DNA of 64,000 nucleotides, taken from positions 124,001-188,000 of the forward strand of contig NZ_AEUD01000004.1 of the NCBI RefSeq assembly GCF_000192435.1, written 5' to 3'. A program made the position numbers and the translations under genes. The notes under the pieces were generated by a model. The model saw only the letters and a program-made list of their open reading frames with translations. It did not search any database and had not been told where the DNA came from. Below, piece after piece: positions 61,241 through 64,000 of this stretch (positions are counted from its first letter, which is position 1; the number at the start of each line of letters is the position of its first letter). The DNA comes from Gordonia neofelifaecis NRRL B-59395. GTDB taxonomy: Bacteria > Actinomycetota > Actinomycetes > Mycobacteriales > Mycobacteriaceae.

Positions 61241-62401
61241 GTGAGCGCCCAGCAACCGATGAACAAAGCGACCATCGAACACGCGATTCTGGCGCTGGCG
61301 CGCGACAGCGAGCTGCTGGCGGCCGTTCGGGACGAGCCGACTCGCGCTCCGGAGCTGCTCGGCCTGGACGTGGAATGGGCCGAGGTGATCCTCGCAGGGG
61401 ACCGTGATCGGCTGCGCTCGGTCGGCCTCAACGATGGAATGACCATCCTCGTCAGCCGGTGGTTCTCCGGGGATCTGTCCGATTCGACGAGCACCGGCGG
61501 ATTCACCGTCGACCACAGCATTCCGCTGCCGGTTCCGGACGTTCCGGAGAACCTGGTCTTCGCCGGTGGCTGCTCGCATGTTCCGGACCTGCTGGCCCGG
61601 CCCGAGATCGATCCAGAAGAAGCGGTGAACCGCCTTCTCGAGGGCTACGCGCGGCTGAAGGATGACCTGGTGGCCGCAGCGCCCGATGTGATCCTGGTGT
61701 CCGCCGACTGCCACTTCCAGAGCTTCGAGACCGGTCACGTCGTCCTCGGTGAGTCGATGAACCACGAGGGGTCGATGGAGTTCTTCTCCCGGCCTGACCT
61801 GGACCTGAAGCTGACCGGCGCGCCGGAGTTCTCGCGGAAGCTCGCCGCGGCGGTGCGTGAGGCCGGACTGGAGGTGGAGGAGGCGCCGGTCGTCGACCTC
61901 GACCACGGTCTGGTGGTTCCGCTTCGATTGGTTCTGCCGCGCCCCGATCTGCCGGTGATTCCGGTGATCACCCAGCCCGCGCGGTCGTTCTCGCCGTTCA
62001 ACGCTCGGCGGTTCGGCGAGGCGATGCGTTCGGTGGTCGCCGAGTCGGGGCTGCGCGTTGCCTTCCTGGCGACCGGCGGTCTCTCCCACTGGCTGGATCC
62101 GGGCCATTTCGGCGGTGTCGACGTCGAGTTCGACTCCTACATCCTGCAACTGCTCGAGGCCGGTCGCGGTCTGGACCTGGCCGCTCTGGAACCGTTCGCC
62201 CTCCTGGAGCACGGTCAGTACGAGTTCCCGAACTGGCTGATCATGCTCGGGCTGACCGGCCCGGCCGTGCACGGTGAAGTGTACGCGTACGAGCCGATGG
62301 AGGCATCCGGCGGTGGCTGGACGGTGGTCCGCATGGACCTGGAGCGTGCCGTAGCCGAACGCGCTGCCGCGCAGGTCCCGGTCGACAGTGTGAGCCGATG
62401 A
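61241..62401 (+). CDS. Fused LigA-LigB class III extradiol dioxygenase
   Basis: The 386-residue product is in one chain: an N-terminal LigA-like cap (about 8-75: IEHAILALARDSELLAAVRDEPTRAPELLGL, LNDGMTILVSRWF) and a LigB catalytic domain (about 100-380). Candidate Fe ligands are His113 (FAGGCSHVPDL) and His158 (VSADCHFQSF), with LDHGLVVPLRL (His222) and GGLSHWLD (a further His) in the active-site region. LigAB fusions open catechol- or gallate-like rings; next to NicX a trihydroxypyridine or similar ring is plausible but unproven. The GTG at 61241 has GGAGGAG eight bases upstream. It overlaps the next gene by 4 bp. Confidence 0.86.
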   Translation: MSAQQPMNKATIEHAILALARDSELLAAVRDEPTRAPELLGLDVEWAEVILAGDRDRLRSVGLNDGMTILVSRWFSGDLSDSTSTGGFTVDHSIPLPVPDVPENLVFAGGCSHVPDLLARPEIDPEEAVNRLLEGYARLKDDLVAAAPDVILVSADCHFQSFETGHVVLGESMNHEGSMEFFSRPDLDLKLTGAPEFSRKLAAAVREAGLEVEEAPVVDLDHGLVVPLRLVLPRPDLPVIPVITQPARSFSPFNARRFGEAMRSVVAESGLRVAFLATGGLSHWLDPGHFGGVDVEFDSYILQLLEAGRGLDLAALEPFALLEHGQYEFPNWLIMLGLTGPAVHGEVYAYEPMEASGGGWTVVRMDLERAVAERAAAQVPVDSVSR

Positions 62402-63294
62402 CCGCGCCCGGCAGGTCCCTGAAGATCGGTCTGACCCAGTGGCACGCCACCACCGATGTCGCGGCGAACACCGCTGTAGCGTTGCGGGTGATCGAGCGTG
62501 CGGCCGCCGACGGCGCGCGGATCGTCGTGCTCCCGGAGAACGGTCTGATGCTCGGCAGCAACGTTGCGATGCGGGAGGCGGCGTTCGACGCGGACTCGCC
62601 GACAATTGCCGCATTGCGAGACGCGGCGGCTCGCCTCGGAGTGGTCTTGGTGGTCGGCGGGCTGAAGAACTCGACGCCGGACGGGGTGTTCAACTCCGCC
62701 CTCGTGATCGATCGGTCGGGCCAGATCGTCGGCCGATACGACAAGATCCATCTATTCGACGCGAACATCGGCGGGCAGTCGTTCGAGGCGTCGTCGGTGG
62801 AGCGCGCGGGCGCCGCCCCGACGCTGCTTGACGTCGACGGCGTCCGGATCGGAATGCTCATCTGTTATGACGTCCGATTCCCGGAACTGTCCCGCGAATT
62901 GGCCGCTGCGGGAGCCGAGGTGCTGCTGGTGCCGTCGGCGTTCGTGCAATCGACGGGCGAGGCGCACTGGCACACGCTGCTGCGGGCGCGCGCCATCGAG
63001 AATCTGGCCTACGTGATCGCGCCCGCGACGGTCGGATCGTCGACGCCGGATGTGGTCGACGCCTTCCCGACGTACGGCCACGCGCTCGCGGTCTCGCCGT
63101 GGGGCGAGGTGCTCGCCGACTTGGGGACCGAGACCGAGGCCGTGCAGACCGTGGACCTCGATCTGGACCGTGTCGGCGCCGCCCGCAGCAAACTGCCCGT
63201 TCTGGCCGGTCGTCGGGAGCATGCCGTGTACGCCACCGAGCCGACCGTGATCACTGTCGGTGCCACCGAACCGAGAGAAGGAACCGATGACTGA
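62398..63294 (+). CDS. Nitrilase-superfamily amidohydrolase
   Basis: The 298-residue carbon-nitrogen hydrolase has Glu47 (VVLPENGLM), Lys116 (RYDKIHLFD) and Cys156 (MLICYDVRFPEL), the complete catalytic triad of the family. The RFPEL form suggests an omega-amidase or amidase rather than a true nitrilase. In this operon it could hydrolyse N-formylmaleamate or another ring-opened amide, filling the place of the missing NicD deformylase; that is inference. The ATG overlaps the dioxygenase stop, and its own stop overlaps the next start by 8 bp. Confidence 0.86.
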   Translation: MTAPGRSLKIGLTQWHATTDVAANTAVALRVIERAAADGARIVVLPENGLMLGSNVAMREAAFDADSPTIAALRDAAARLGVVLVVGGLKNSTPDGVFNSALVIDRSGQIVGRYDKIHLFDANIGGQSFEASSVERAGAAPTLLDVDGVRIGMLICYDVRFPELSRELAAAGAEVLLVPSAFVQSTGEAHWHTLLRARAIENLAYVIAPATVGSSTPDVVDAFPTYGHALAVSPWGEVLADLGTETEAVQTVDLDLDRVGAARSKLPVLAGRREHAVYATEPTVITVGATEPREGTDD

Positions 63295-64000
63295 CCTGCA
63301 TGCCGGACTCCAACAGGATGACTGGGCCGCGACGAACCACCGCGTCGGCCTGGTGGTCCCCAGCTCCAACACCACGATGGAGACCGAGATCCCGGCGATG
63401 CTGAACGCCCGCCGAGAGATCCGGCCGGACGAGCGGTTCACCTTCCACTCGTCCCGGATGCGGATGAAGCACGTGACCCCAGAGGAACTTACCGCGATGG
63501 ACGCGGACTCGGTGCGTTGCGCGGTGGAGCTGGCGGATGCCCGCGTGGACGTCATGGCCTACGCGTGCCTGGTGGCGATCATGTCGCAGGGGAGGGGCTA
63601 CCACCGGGAGTCGGAGCAGAAGCTGGCCGCCGCTGCGGCGGAGGAGAGCGGCAACGAGATCCCCGTGGTCTCCTCGGCCGGTGCGCTGACCGAGGCGCTG
63701 GCGCATCTCGGAGTCCGCAAGCTGGCCGTGGTGACGCCGTACATGAAGCCGCTGACCGCCACGGTCTGCGACTATATCGAGTACGAGGGGTTCACAGTGG
63801 TCGACTCGTTGAGCCTGGAGGTCGCCGACAACCTGGCCGTGGGACGGCTGGATCCGCGTAACCTGCTCGGACACGCGGAGCGGGTCAGCACCTCGGGCGC
63901 TGACGCGCTGGTGATCAGTGCGTGCGTGCAGATGCCGTCGCTGCCGGTGCTCGACGCCCTGCAACAGCGGTTCGACATCCCCGTGCTGTCGGCGGCCGCG
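63287..64000 (+). CDS. Maleate isomerase (NicE type), 5' part
   Basis: Asp/Glu racemase-superfamily enzyme that isomerises maleate to fumarate; 238 codons lie in the window and the gene runs off the end. The two active-site cysteines are in MAYACLVAIMSQGRGYH (Cys94) and LVISACVQMPSLP (Cys213), the characteristic maleate isomerase motifs, and the opening GLVVPSSNTTMETEIP fits as well. The ATG at 63287 overlaps the nitrilase-family gene by 8 bp and is preceded by GAGAAGGAA. It completes the route from ring-opened maleamate to the TCA cycle. Confidence 0.88.
   Translation, partial: MTDLHAGLQQDDWAATNHRVGLVVPSSNTTMETEIPAMLNARREIRPDERFTFHSSRMRMKHVTPEELTAMDADSVRCAVELADARVDVMAYACLVAIMSQGRGYHRESEQKLAAAAAEESGNEIPVVSSAGALTEALAHLGVRKLAVVTPYMKPLTATVCDYIEYEGFTVVDSLSLEVADNLAVGRLDPRNLLGHAERVSTSGADALVISACVQMPSLPVLDALQQRFDIPVLSAAA

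Overview
The window is high-G+C actinobacterial DNA from a member of the Mycobacteriales. The evidence is a mycobacterial-type dcw cluster with sepF, yggT and wag31, an mce lipid-uptake operon, a biotin locus with BioQ-type control and the auxiliary protein BsaP, and a eukaryote-like IleRS under a translational T-box. Gordonia or a close relative such as Williamsia fits the gene order from memory, but no search was run, so the genus is an inference.

Layout. 1-11.6 kb: the cell wall and division cluster, murD (3' end)-ftsW-murG-murC-ftsQ-ftsZ-pgeF-yggS-sepF-yggT-wag31 plus a membrane protein, mostly joined by 4-bp overlaps. 11.6-15.1 kb: ileS with its T-box leader, closed by a strong bidirectional hairpin. 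15.1-27.4 kb: housekeeping genes on both strands (SGNH hydrolase, dinB, asparaginase, two lipoproteins, lspA-rluD pair, dnaE, ilvA). 27.4-37 kb: a complete mce operon (two YrbE permeases, six Mce proteins, one Mce-associated protein). 37-41.6 kb, minus strand: treY and an OafA-type acyltransferase with an SGNH domain. 41.6-47.6 kb: the biotin locus, with a TetR repressor (BioQ-like) facing bioA-bioF (one fused reading frame), bioD, bioB, bsaP and a DUF2567 membrane protein across three phased operators. 47.6-50.4 kb: a Nudix-type NAD regulator facing nadA-nadC, without nadB. 50.5-57.3 kb: a GNAT enzyme, then a membrane and signalling island with two tandem receptor-like Ser/Thr kinases (the second broken by a one-base frameshift) and two related small membrane proteins.

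57.3-64 kb: the most unusual part. A malic enzyme and a tightly packed operon encode a maleamate amidohydrolase-like hydrolase, an atypical SDR, a 2,5-dihydroxypyridine dioxygenase-like enzyme (NicX type), a fused LigA-LigB class III ring-cleavage dioxygenase, a nitrilase-family amidohydrolase and a maleate isomerase that runs off the window. Together these point to breakdown of a hydroxylated pyridine to maleate and fumarate, with malic enzyme taking the resulting malate to pyruvate. Palindromes built on the same AGTGTA/TACACT half-site precede both the malic enzyme gene and the operon, suggesting one regulator, which is not in the window.

No tRNA, rRNA, CRISPR array, insertion sequence or prophage was recognised. 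Most other long reading frames are high-G+C shadows of the genes listed.
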